Assembly: GCA_947500545.1 (NCBI GenBank)
Contig: CANMSO010000003.1
Location: 1-64,000 of the forward strand
Reading direction: 5' to 3'
Length of the DNA: 64,000 nt
DNA from: an uncultured Aquimarina sp.
Lineage (GTDB): Bacteria > Bacteroidota > Bacteroidia > Flavobacteriales > Flavobacteriaceae
Shown: positions 6,609-14,391 of the stretch, one piece after another
Position numbering within the stretch: the first letter of the stretch is position 1
How the letters are laid out: each line of letters opens with the position of its first letter
Made by a program: the position numbers and the translations under genes
The notes under the pieces: generated by a model
What the model was told of the DNA's origin: nothing
Seen by the model: only the letters and a program-made list of their open reading frames with translations
Database searches by the model: none

Positions 6609-7673
6609 ATGAAAAAAAGCAAATTCATAAAACCATTACTATCATTACTAAGCTTTTTGATGATAGTTTCATGTTCTGTAGATAAAGAAGAAATTCAATC
6701 AGACGAAAACGAAATTGGTTTAACAATAAGACACTTTGATGAAAATTTATTCGACGTATATCAAAAATTTGATGATCATACTTTGATTACATACAAAGTA
6801 ACTAAAGAGGGTAGTAAAAAACTTTCTAAACTTAGTATCTCAAATCAAAATAAGATCATCTATGAAACTATTTATGATGTTGATACCTCTGACAAAAACT
6901 ATAAACTTAATCAAATTGATAACGTAAAGAACCTCGCTAACAATTTGGATTACAAATTAACACTTGATGATTATACAAAAATCAATGATCAGTTTCAATC
7001 ATTTTTCGAAGCCATCCTTGAAGAGTTCAATAATCCACAAGATATTAATGTTTTAAGCACATTATTTTTTCATAATGCTATTTTAAGTTCAAAAAAGAGA
7101 AGTCTTGAAAACAATGACAAAGATTGTAAATGTACCTTGCACCCTGGATATCTTTTGGGTAAAAACAACTTCTTCTGTCAAGAAGATTTTCTAATAGAAG
7201 TTACTGTAATAAAAAATACAATTCAACAAAATAAAAGTGCTTTTCAAGGCCCAGGCTCCGTAGCACTTCTTAATTATCTTAATTCTACCAAGGCCAGCAA
7301 GAGTAAATATATCTCTTTTGATACATTATACGGGTTTTTTGTTGATAAGGATCTATATCTAGAAACTCTAAGCTTTATAAAATCGGGAAAAACAAAAAAT
7401 CAAGATAAATGTTCTGGATGGTGTCCTCTAGGATGTGGGTCTAGTTGGGGTTGCTGCGGAAATTATAGCGGTTGCTGTTTTTATTCTAACCCTATTTGTT
7501 ATCTCCATGATGGTATATGTACCAATTGCAGTTATAGAAGATTTTGTCTGCCTGGTTGTGTTCCAGATCAAGCATCTGAAATATATGAACCTTTACCTGA
7601 AATAGGACCTGAAGATTGGGGACCAACTCCAGACATTTTACCTTTACCAGACTTTATCCCAACGTCTAATTAG
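6609..7673 (+). CDS. Lipoprotein with 12-cysteine domain
   Basis: This 354-residue lipoprotein (signal ending VSCS, C22) has an unremarkable helical middle and then a compact domain at about 285-340 with 12 cysteines, including CGSSWGCCGNYSGCC and the string CYLHDGIC. The C-x2-HD-x2-C pattern recalls the catalytic His-Asp site of phospholipase A2 folds (CCxxHDxC), but that is a resemblance only. The C-terminal tail is rich in proline and acids and ends LPDFIPTSN, much like the end of the SdpC-like protein. I do not recognise the family. It follows peptide C by 147 bases and precedes a small membrane protein, so a role in toxin handling or as an effector is possible. Confidence 0.75.
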   Translation: MKKSKFIKPLLSLLSFLMIVSCSVDKEEIQSDENEIGLTIRHFDENLFDVYQKFDDHTLITYKVTKEGSKKLSKLSISNQNKIIYETIYDVDTSDKNYKLNQIDNVKNLANNLDYKLTLDDYTKINDQFQSFFEAILEEFNNPQDINVLSTLFFHNAILSSKKRSLENNDKDCKCTLHPGYLLGKNNFFCQEDFLIEVTVIKNTIQQNKSAFQGPGSVALLNYLNSTKASKSKYISFDTLYGFFVDKDLYLETLSFIKSGKTKNQDKCSGWCPLGCGSSWGCCGNYSGCCFYSNPICYLHDGICTNCSYRRFCLPGCVPDQASEIYEPLPEIGPEDWGPTPDILPLPDFIPTSN

Positions 7674-7709
7674 ATATCATATGCCTTACTCTTTTAAAAA
7701 ATAATCATC

Positions 7710-7991
7710 ATGAAAATGCTTAACAAGGGAAAATTAGTTTTAATTGGGAGTATTCTATCTTTTTTTTACTTCTTTGGTTATTTGCTAATCTCTTATTTTG
7801 AGGTACATAATTTATTAATCAACTCATTAGCCGAGTTATTGACTATTCCTTTTGTATTTCTATTACTAACCATGACTTTCATAAGTATAAAACATTGGAT
7901 CAAGGAAAAATTCGCATGGTTTTCTATATATCTTGCATCCTTATTGTTTTCAATTTTAGCAATGGTTATTCTATTTTTATTATTTAACTGA
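7710..7991 (+). CDS. Small three-segment membrane protein
   Basis: This 93-residue protein is almost wholly hydrophobic, with membrane segments at about 8-29, 38-57 and 68-92 joined by short charged loops (KHWIKEKFAW). No family is recognised. Small polytopic proteins at the end of bacteriocin gene clusters are often immunity proteins, and this one lies 36 bases after the cysteine-rich lipoprotein and just before a strong terminator, so it closes the cluster. Immunity is an inference from size and place only. Confidence 0.65.
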   Translation: MKMLNKGKLVLIGSILSFFYFFGYLLISYFEVHNLLINSLAELLTIPFVFLLLTMTFISIKHWIKEKFAWFSIYLASLLFSILAMVILFLLFN

Positions 7992-8021
7992 TTAAGGAAT
8001 TTACATTTAAAAAAATGACTT

Positions 8022-8057
8022 AAAAAGACCATATCTAAATTTGGATATGGTCTTTTT
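8022..8057 (+). terminator. Strong terminator ending the peptide cluster
   Basis: AAAAAGACCATATC at 8022-8035 pairs perfectly with 8044-8057, followed by Ts. It marks the right end of the toxin and peptide cluster, before recX. Confidence 0.88.
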
Positions 8058-8133
8058 TAATGCATAATCTTGATGGGTATAATTCTAAAAAGTTTCTTCT
8101 ATTAAAAAATCAAAGCTTTGTACCTTTACCCCA

Positions 8134-8616
8134 ATGTATCAAAACTCACAGCAATCTATAACCGTAACAGAGGCCACAAAAAAAATGGAACGCTATTGTG
8201 CCTACCAAGAACGATGTCATAAAGACATCGAGGATAAGCTTAACACTATGAAGTTGATCCCAGAAGCTAAAGAGAAAATTATCCTACATCTTCTACAACA
8301 TAATTTCCTTAATGAAGAACGTTTTTCACAAAGTTTTGCCAGAGGAAAATTCAGAATAAAAAAATGGGGGAAACAACGTATTGTACGAGAACTAAAATAT
8401 AGAAAAATCTCTGCGTACAATATAAAAACAGCGCTTAAAGAAATCTCGGAAAAAGACTACCTAGAAACCTTTCATGAGCTTGCTGAAAGAAAATTTGTTA
8501 CGATAAAAGAGTTAGACCAGAATAAAAAACGCAAAAAACTTACAGATTATCTTTTGTATCGAGGCTGGGAAACAAATTTGGTTTATGAAAAGGTAAAAGA
8601 ACTTATACCGTACTAA
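8134..8616 (+). CDS. recX: Regulatory protein RecX
   Basis: This 160-residue protein is RecX, which binds RecA filaments and limits their activity during recombination and SOS response. It shows the three-helix repeat layout: YCAYQERCHKDIEDKL near the start, LNEERFSQSFARGKFRIKKWGKQRIVRELK in the centre (about 67-96) and the C-terminal repeat KLTDYLLYRGWETNLVYEKV. The length is typical. The gene stands alone after the terminator at 8057, and its end overlaps by 4 bases the end of the convergent cupin-like gene. recA is not in the window. Confidence 0.92.
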   Translation: MYQNSQQSITVTEATKKMERYCAYQERCHKDIEDKLNTMKLIPEAKEKIILHLLQHNFLNEERFSQSFARGKFRIKKWGKQRIVRELKYRKISAYNIKTALKEISEKDYLETFHELAERKFVTIKELDQNKKRKKLTDYLLYRGWETNLVYEKVKELIPY

Positions 8617-9482
8617 TTATACCCATTAATCTTGTTTGTTCTTTTTATGGCTTGGGAATTTTTATAATCTATCCATTTCTGTCCCATAATCTTACGCATC
8701 AAGTTATCAAAATGGCGCATCACAAAAACATTATAAACAGCAGTAGAAAAATTCTTTATTCCTTTTGAAGTAGAACGAATACTCATAGAAAAACCAGGTG
8801 TCAAATACGTCATTTGATGCCAGTAACCCTCTGGCATATACAAAGTTTCACCATGTTTTAAATTTGTAATATATCCTTGAGCCTTTTCTAATACTGGCCA
8901 TTTTTCGAAATCCGGATTTTGAAAATCTATCCCCTGATGAGAAATTAGTGAATGCGGTACTTTATATAAATGCCTTGTTTGTGATGGAGGAAATAGTATG
9001 CATTGTTTCTCGCCATGAAAATGAAAGTGAAGAATATTGGCTAAATCTATATCAAAATGCATAAAAACTTTAGAATTAATACCACCAAAAAATAGCATCG
9101 GCATTTTCTTCATGAAGCTTAATCCTATATTAGGATATTCAAAATCCTTCTGAAGTTCTGGTACTTCTTTGAGCAAATTGTATAAAAAAATACGATAATT
9201 TGTAGGTTTCTTGTTGAGTAAATCAATGTATTTACTCATTTTCATATGCGTATGAGGCTCGTTAAATTTAAACTTAGAATTTATTGGTCGATCGTCATAC
9301 AAAGGAACATTCTTATCCCCTGCTACAGAATTAATATAGGATAAATTCCATTTTTTGTACGCAGGCCAATCCTCAATTAAGTTTTCAATTACAACAGGCT
9401 TTTGTAATGCAACATACTCCCTAAGAAATTCTTCTTTGGTAATAGTTTTTACCCTTGGTATTTGCTCTAAATTTAATTTCAC
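8613..9482 (-). CDS. Cupin-like (JmjC-related) Fe(II)/2OG oxygenase
   Basis: This 289-residue protein has the Cupin_8/JmjC-like fold of iron and 2-oxoglutarate dependent hydroxylases. Visible metal ligands are H142 and D144 in MHFDID and H222 in GYWHQM. The N-terminal VVIENLIEDWPAYKKW matches the family start. The substrate is unknown; relatives hydroxylate protein or tRNA side chains. The start is GTG at 9482, directly after an in-frame stop, and no later methionine fits before residue 80. The gene is convergent with recX and in the same direction as the biotin genes, but 59 bases separate it from bioB. Confidence 0.82.
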   Translation of the reverse strand: MKLNLEQIPRVKTITKEEFLREYVALQKPVVIENLIEDWPAYKKWNLSYINSVAGDKNVPLYDDRPINSKFKFNEPHTHMKMSKYIDLLNKKPTNYRIFLYNLLKEVPELQKDFEYPNIGLSFMKKMPMLFFGGINSKVFMHFDIDLANILHFHFHGEKQCILFPPSQTRHLYKVPHSLISHQGIDFQNPDFEKWPVLEKAQGYITNLKHGETLYMPEGYWHQMTYLTPGFSMSIRSTSKGIKNFSTAVYNVFVMRHFDNLMRKIMGQKWIDYKNSQAIKRTNKINGYN

Positions 9483-9541
9483 TTATGATGAGAAAATAAT
9501 TTCAAAACCTCATGTTATCAAAGATGCGAATTATGCTTCTA

Positions 9542-10645
9542 CTACTTATCAGCTATAACTCCCTTCGCCTTTTGTTTTGCGGTTTCATTTCTTTCAATAG
9601 TATGGTCCGGCCTGGACCATTTAGGTTTTTCTCCTGCAGATTCAAACTTTGAGTCCTTGGCCTCAACCGTTTCTGGTTGTGCTTTTTTAACAAAAGGTTT
9701 TTGTGGTATAAGTCCTAATGTTTTAAACATCTCCATATCCTCACTTACATCAGGATTTGGAGTTGTAAGTAGTTTATCTCCTGCAAAAATAGAATTTGCT
9801 CCAGCAAAGAAACACATAGCTTGCCCTTCTCTAGTCATTTCTGTTCTTCCGGCAGATAATCTCACTTGCGTATTTGGCATTACAATTCTTGTGGTAGCCA
9901 CCATCCTAATCATATCCCATATTGCCACAGGTTTCTCTTCTTCCATTGGTGTTCCTTCAACAGCAACCAAAGCATTGATAGGAACTGATTCTGGTTGAGG
10001 ATCTAGTTTTGCCAAGGCAACAAGCATTCCTGCTCTATCCTCAACTTCTTCTCCCATACCAATAATCCCTCCGCTACATACGGTTACGTTTGTTTTACGA
10101 ACGTTGTCTATAGTTTTAAGTCGATCCTCATATCCTCTGGTGGAGATTACCTCTTTATAATATTCCTCAGAAGTATCTAAGTTGTGATTATAAGCATACA
10201 AACCTGCTTCTGCCAAACGTTTTGCTTGATTTTCGGTTATCATACCCAAGGTACAACACACTTCCATATCCAGCTTATTAATGGTTCGAACCATCTCTAG
10301 CACATCTTCAAATTCTTGCCCATCCTTAACATTACGCCAGGCGGCTCCCATACATACTCTTGAGCTTCCTGATGCTTTTGCACGCAAAGCCTGTGCTTTT
10401 ACCTGCTGTACACTCATAAGGTCATTTCCTTCAATATCTGTGTGATATCGCGCTGCTTGAGGGCAATATCCACAATCTTCAGGACATCCTCCTGTTTTTA
10501 TTGATAACAGTGTGGATACTTGTACTGTATTTGGATTATGATACTGACGATGAATCGTTGCTGCTTCATATAGCAAATCCATCATAGGTTTATTGTAGAT
10601 ATCAAGAATCTCTTGCTTTGTCCAATCGTGTCTTATAACGCTCAT
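9542..10645 (-). CDS. bioB: Biotin synthase
   Basis: BioB is the radical SAM enzyme that inserts sulfur into dethiobiotin, the last step to biotin. The SAM-cluster cysteines are C54, C58 and C61 in TGGCPEDCGYC, and the family string YNHNLDTSEEYY follows around residue 150. I start at the ATG at 10645 (MSVIRHDWTKQEI), giving 367 residues; a longer reading adds 17 unlike residues. A C-terminal extension rich in Lys and Glu goes past the usual end of the family. The ketosynthase gene lies 112 bases upstream in the same direction, and a -7 box in that gap suggests bioB may also have its own promoter. Confidence 0.95.
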   Translation of the reverse strand: MSVIRHDWTKQEILDIYNKPMMDLLYEAATIHRQYHNPNTVQVSTLLSIKTGGCPEDCGYCPQAARYHTDIEGNDLMSVQQVKAQALRAKASGSSRVCMGAAWRNVKDGQEFEDVLEMVRTINKLDMEVCCTLGMITENQAKRLAEAGLYAYNHNLDTSEEYYKEVISTRGYEDRLKTIDNVRKTNVTVCSGGIIGMGEEVEDRAGMLVALAKLDPQPESVPINALVAVEGTPMEEEKPVAIWDMIRMVATTRIVMPNTQVRLSAGRTEMTREGQAMCFFAGANSIFAGDKLLTTPNPDVSEDMEMFKTLGLIPQKPFVKKAQPETVEAKDSKFESAGEKPKWSRPDHTIERNETAKQKAKGVIADK

Positions 10646-10666
10646 AAAAAATGGTATGTGAGACTT

Positions 10667-10674
10667 CAAAAGTA
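10667..10674 (-). promoter_or_regulatory. Candidate -7 box of bioB
   Basis: The minus strand reads TACTTTTG, with a TTG 21 bases further upstream. This is close to the TTG-N19-TAnnTTTG consensus and 22 bases before the chosen bioB start. Confidence 0.4.
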
Positions 10675-10757
10675 ATCGTTTATAATCAAAAAACACAACT
10701 TAGAAACACCAAATTCATAGTTTTTGATAATGAACTCATCCATAATTTGGTTAATTC

Positions 10758-11921
10758 TTATTTTGGTGCTTCTAATAAAATGCTCACTGCATTTCCTCCA
10801 AAGCCTACTGCATTTACTATTATCTTCTTCATTTTTTTGGGGATCGATTCATATGACATATACGGAACAGGTATAAATTCCTGGTGTTTCAACATCAAGG
10901 TTGCCAACTCCAGGCTTAAAATCCCACTAGCACCAAAAGTATGCCCTATTTTCCATTTGTTGGTGGTTAAAGCAGGAATAGATCCTTCAAAAACGGCCTT
11001 TACCGCATTGTATTCTGCTACGTCTCCTTTTACTGTTCCCGGAGCATGCAGTACAATAGCATCAATTTCTTCAATAGGTGTTTCACCTAAGGCCATTTTC
11101 ATAGATTTTTGAAAACAATCTGCTTGTGTAGATATAGAAATGTTATGTTTTAAAGGTTCTGTGGCATACCCTATACCTCGTATATGTGCCAAAGCATTTT
11201 CTTTGTGTCCTTTTTCTAAACATGCAATTGCCGCACCTTCGCCAAGAAACATAGAATTTCGGTTCTTACCCCAATTCATTGCCTGGCAAGGATATGCCGA
11301 TTTATTATCTGATGCATAAATTTTAAGGGCCTTCATCTGAGCAATGGTAAATGGCGTTAATGGAGCTTCACTTCCCCCTACCAAAAATTTATCAGCTAAC
11401 CCAGATTGTATCCAGGCAACCCCATTAAGCACAGCATGTAAAGCAGTCGAACATGTAATAGAATGACTTATTTCTGGGCCATTATTTTGTAAATCATGAG
11501 CAATCCATGAAGAAATATTACCAAGTGTCGTAGTAGGGGAACTTAAAGTTGATGATTTTCCTGTACTAAGAAATTCTTGGTGGTATTTTTCAAAAAGCCC
11601 TGTTGCTCCTCTAGACGAACCAATATTGATCCCAAAATTACGATCAATATCCCATTCTGCGCTTTTTACAGCTTGCCTTGCACTATAAATTCCTAAAAGC
11701 ACAGAATCATCTAATGCTTCATAATGATGATTATCTGCCCTAAGCTGTTCAATCACCTGTCTTGCCTCAATAGGAAGTTGGGCTATTGGTGTTTGCTCTC
11801 CATTAAAATCTCTAAAAGAAATACAATGTGAATCATTCTTATATCTTTCCCATATTTCATCCGGTAAAATGCCTAATGGAGATATAGACGAAATGGCTGT
11901 AATGGATATTGTTTGTTGCAA
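10758..11921 (-). CDS. Beta-ketoacyl synthase in the biotin locus
   Basis: This 387-residue protein is a condensing enzyme of the KAS I/II type. The triad is visible: C157 in ITCSTALHA, H292 in HAPGT and H327 in KIGHTFGASG, with K322/K324 nearby. It would condense malonyl-ACP with an acyl chain in the cytoplasm. It lies between bioB and the bioA-bioD-bioF block, which suggests work on the pimeloyl chain that biotin needs, rather than bulk fatty acid synthesis. It is slightly shorter than FabF (about 410). The function in biotin synthesis is inferred from place only; a secondary-lipid role is the alternative. Confidence 0.82.
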   Translation of the reverse strand: MQQTISITAISSISPLGILPDEIWERYKNDSHCISFRDFNGEQTPIAQLPIEARQVIEQLRADNHHYEALDDSVLLGIYSARQAVKSAEWDIDRNFGINIGSSRGATGLFEKYHQEFLSTGKSSTLSSPTTTLGNISSWIAHDLQNNGPEISHSITCSTALHAVLNGVAWIQSGLADKFLVGGSEAPLTPFTIAQMKALKIYASDNKSAYPCQAMNWGKNRNSMFLGEGAAIACLEKGHKENALAHIRGIGYATEPLKHNISISTQADCFQKSMKMALGETPIEEIDAIVLHAPGTVKGDVAEYNAVKAVFEGSIPALTTNKWKIGHTFGASGILSLELATLMLKHQEFIPVPYMSYESIPKKMKKIIVNAVGFGGNAVSILLEAPK

Positions 11922-12032
11922 TTTTTAAATTTTGACAAATGTAGGGGTTTGTTCTATTTCGCAATTATAATTTGATAACAAAAAACAAATTTAAGATACT
12001 TATCTTTATAAGAAAAACAAGTATAACTGCTT

Positions 12033-12470
12033 ATGGAAAATCATGTGCAACAAAAAAGTTGGTTTAACCGAAATTGGGGTTGGGTAGTTCCTCTTGGAGG
12101 TTGCTTAACTATAATTGTCCTGTTTTTTGTTTTTTTAGGTTCTCTGATATTTGGAGTAAGCGAATTAATGACTGAATCTGATCCTTACAAAGAGGCACTA
12201 TCAAAAGTACGACAAGATGAATATGTACTAGAAATACTAGGCGAGCCTATAGAAACTAATGGTATCATGCAAGGAGAACTTTCCTTTAAAAATAATACCG
12301 GAAAAGCAGATATTTCTATCCCCATTAAAGGCCCCGATGGCAAAGCCAAAGTATATGTTATTGGTACAAAACAAAATGAACAATGGATCTATTCAGAAAT
12401 GTATGTAATAATTTCTGAAACTGATGAGCAAATTGATTTATTGGGATATAAGGAAAATGATGATAATTAA
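12033..12470 (+). CDS. Coa1-like membrane protein
   Basis: This 145-residue protein has a short cytoplasmic start, one membrane segment (about 17-42) and a soluble domain resembling the Coa1/Tim21 group, with YKEALSKVRQDEYVLEILGE, then GELSFKN and a beta-rich end. In mitochondria Coa1 helps assemble cytochrome c oxidase; the role of the bacterial relatives is not settled. It is on the strand opposite to the biotin genes, divergent from the ketosynthase gene, and its stop is 2 bases from the end of bioA, so it splits the biotin locus in two. Confidence 0.7.
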   Translation: MENHVQQKSWFNRNWGWVVPLGGCLTIIVLFFVFLGSLIFGVSELMTESDPYKEALSKVRQDEYVLEILGEPIETNGIMQGELSFKNNTGKADISIPIKGPDGKAKVYVIGTKQNEQWIYSEMYVIISETDEQIDLLGYKENDDN

Positions 12471-12472
12471 AC

Positions 12473-13738
12473 CTAAAGCGTATCTAGCAAAGTTAAAATA
12501 GTATCATATATCTTTTCCAACTGAATTTTAGTAATTACATAAGGGGCCAGAATATAAATCGTGTTTCCCAAGGGTCTTAAAAAAACTCCTTGTTTCATAA
12601 AATGGTCAAAAATCTCATAGCGTTTTTTACCATATCTATCCATTTCAATATTCAAATCCAACGCGAATATTACCCCTTTTTGCCTGGTGATTTTTACTTT
12701 TGAATGTTTTTTTATTTTTTCGTTAAACTCCTGATGTGATTTAATAATTCTTTGAATGCTATTCTGAATCTCATCGGTATTAAGAAGTTCTATACCAGCC
12801 AAAGCAACTGAACAAGCGATTGGATTAGCAGAATAGGTGTGTGCATGAAAAAAAGCTTTACCTACAGAATCATCCAGGAATGCATCATATATTTCTTGAG
12901 TGCAGCTAGTAACTGCCATAGGCACAAACCCTGCAGTAAGTGCTTTGGACATGGATATGATATCGGGCTTTGTATCTATAAGATCCGAAGCAAAAGTACT
13001 TCCTGTTTTTCCAAAACCGGTCATTACTTCATCGGCAATAGTTATGATTTTATTTTCTTTGCAAATTTTAAGAATTTGATCCAAATACTCAGCTTCAAAC
13101 ATATGCATAGCATTAGCTCCTTGAACCAATGGCTCGTAAATAAAAGCTGCTACTTTGTTATTTTGGATGATCGATTGTAATTGTTGTAAAACACTATCTA
13201 TGTTTTCTGAATTTGGAGTAGGAATCCGTTTTACATCGATAAAAAAATCTTCAAACGGACCATTATAAACAGATAATCCTGAAGCAGACATCGCACCAAA
13301 AGTATCTCCGTGAAAACCATCTTCAAAAGCTATAATTGTATTTCGTTTTTCGCCTTGGTTAAAATGAAACTGTAATGCCATTTTGATACCCACTTCATTG
13401 GCTGTAGAACCATTGTCGGAGAAGAATATCTTTTCCTGATTACCGGGTAAAATTTTAATCAGTTCTTCAGATAACTTAATTGCAGGTTTATGAGTAAATC
13501 CGGAAAATACAATCTGATCTAATTGCTTCATTTGGTCTTGTGCCTTCTTGATTATATACTCATTACAATGACCATACATTGCAGTATACCATGATGCGAT
13601 TCCGTCAATATATGTTTTGCCATCTTCACCATAGAGTAATGCTCCTCTTGCTTTTACAATTGGTAATGCTTCTGGATGAATTTTATGTTGTGTAAGTGGA
13701 TGCCATAGATGCTTTTTATCCCGTTCTCTTAGACTCAT
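12473..13738 (-). CDS. bioA: Adenosylmethionine-8-amino-7-oxononanoate aminotransferase
   Basis: BioA moves an amino group from S-adenosylmethionine to 7-keto-8-aminopelargonate, giving diaminopelargonate. The 421-residue protein shows the PLP-site features of class III aminotransferases: D236 in IADEVMTGFGKTG and the Schiff-base lysine K265 in SMSKALTAGF. LWHPLTQH at 11-18 and GIASWYTAMYGH near 46-57 are typical of BioA. The start overlaps the end of bioD by 4 bases, so the two are translationally coupled. Length is normal. Confidence 0.95.
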   Translation of the reverse strand: MSLRERDKKHLWHPLTQHKIHPEALPIVKARGALLYGEDGKTYIDGIASWYTAMYGHCNEYIIKKAQDQMKQLDQIVFSGFTHKPAIKLSEELIKILPGNQEKIFFSDNGSTANEVGIKMALQFHFNQGEKRNTIIAFEDGFHGDTFGAMSASGLSVYNGPFEDFFIDVKRIPTPNSENIDSVLQQLQSIIQNNKVAAFIYEPLVQGANAMHMFEAEYLDQILKICKENKIITIADEVMTGFGKTGSTFASDLIDTKPDIISMSKALTAGFVPMAVTSCTQEIYDAFLDDSVGKAFFHAHTYSANPIACSVALAGIELLNTDEIQNSIQRIIKSHQEFNEKIKKHSKVKITRQKGVIFALDLNIEMDRYGKKRYEIFDHFMKQGVFLRPLGNTIYILAPYVITKIQLEKIYDTILTLLDTL

Positions 13739-14379
13739 ACCAATGACTTTAAGTTATCACCAAATAATGCTGCATATTCTTTAATTACCATGGTATCAAA
13801 ATATGGCTCGTCATTTATCCTGCCAATTACGGTAACATCTGTCATTTTCCTGATAATATCCTCGGTAGTTTTATGTTCATCTCCATTAAAAATCACAGAA
13901 ACATTAAATCCTTGTTCTTTTAAAATCCAGATAGTCATTAATGTATGATTAATACTGCCCAAATAATGCCTAGAAACTACGATTACGTTATAATCAGAGT
14001 CTATGAGATCTAATATCGTGTCTTCTTCATTTAACGGGACTAACAATCCTCCGGCACCTTCAATAACAATATGATTATCTGTTTTAGGGAGTTCAATTTT
14101 GTCCAATTCAATAGTTATTCCATCAATATCTGCTGCTGCATGTGGGCTCATTGGAGTTTTTAATGCATAGCTATTAGGATAAAATTTTGATACCGAATTA
14201 GAAACTAATTGTTTCACCTTATCCGTATCCGAAAATTCTAAATCCCCAGCTTGTATCGGCTTGAAATAATCTGCCTGAAGTGCCTCTACCACTATAGCTG
14301 AAGCTACCGTTTTACCTACATCAGTTCCTATTCCAGTGATAAATATTTTTTTTGAAGATTCCATTACTTCGTTTGACAT
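13735..14379 (-). CDS. bioD: Dethiobiotin synthetase
   Basis: BioD closes the ureido ring of dethiobiotin using CO2 and ATP. The P-loop GIGTDVGKT is at residues 16-24, KPIQAG follows near 40, and EGAGGLLVPL near 107-116 is the second conserved motif. The 214-residue length is usual. It sits between bioF (12 bases upstream) and bioA (4-base overlap), forming a tight bioF-bioD-bioA operon. Confidence 0.94.
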   Translation of the reverse strand: MSNEVMESSKKIFITGIGTDVGKTVASAIVVEALQADYFKPIQAGDLEFSDTDKVKQLVSNSVSKFYPNSYALKTPMSPHAAADIDGITIELDKIELPKTDNHIVIEGAGGLLVPLNEEDTILDLIDSDYNVIVVSRHYLGSINHTLMTIWILKEQGFNVSVIFNGDEHKTTEDIIRKMTDVTVIGRINDEPYFDTMVIKEYAALFGDNLKSLV

Positions 14380-14391
14380 GATTGCCCCTTT

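Noticed and set aside
1240..7991. Lanthipeptide synthetase or C39 ABC transporter within the island.
   Set aside because: Every gene of the island was examined and none has the needed domains. SdpB is polytopic but is not an ABC protein.
9657..9998. Open frame antisense to bioB, 113 codons.
   Set aside because: Shadow of the bioB reading frame with no independent signal.
10646..10696. 17-codon longer start for bioB.
   Set aside because: The added residues are unlike BioB proteins and the region contains a likely -7 box; the ATG at 10645 matches the usual N-terminus.
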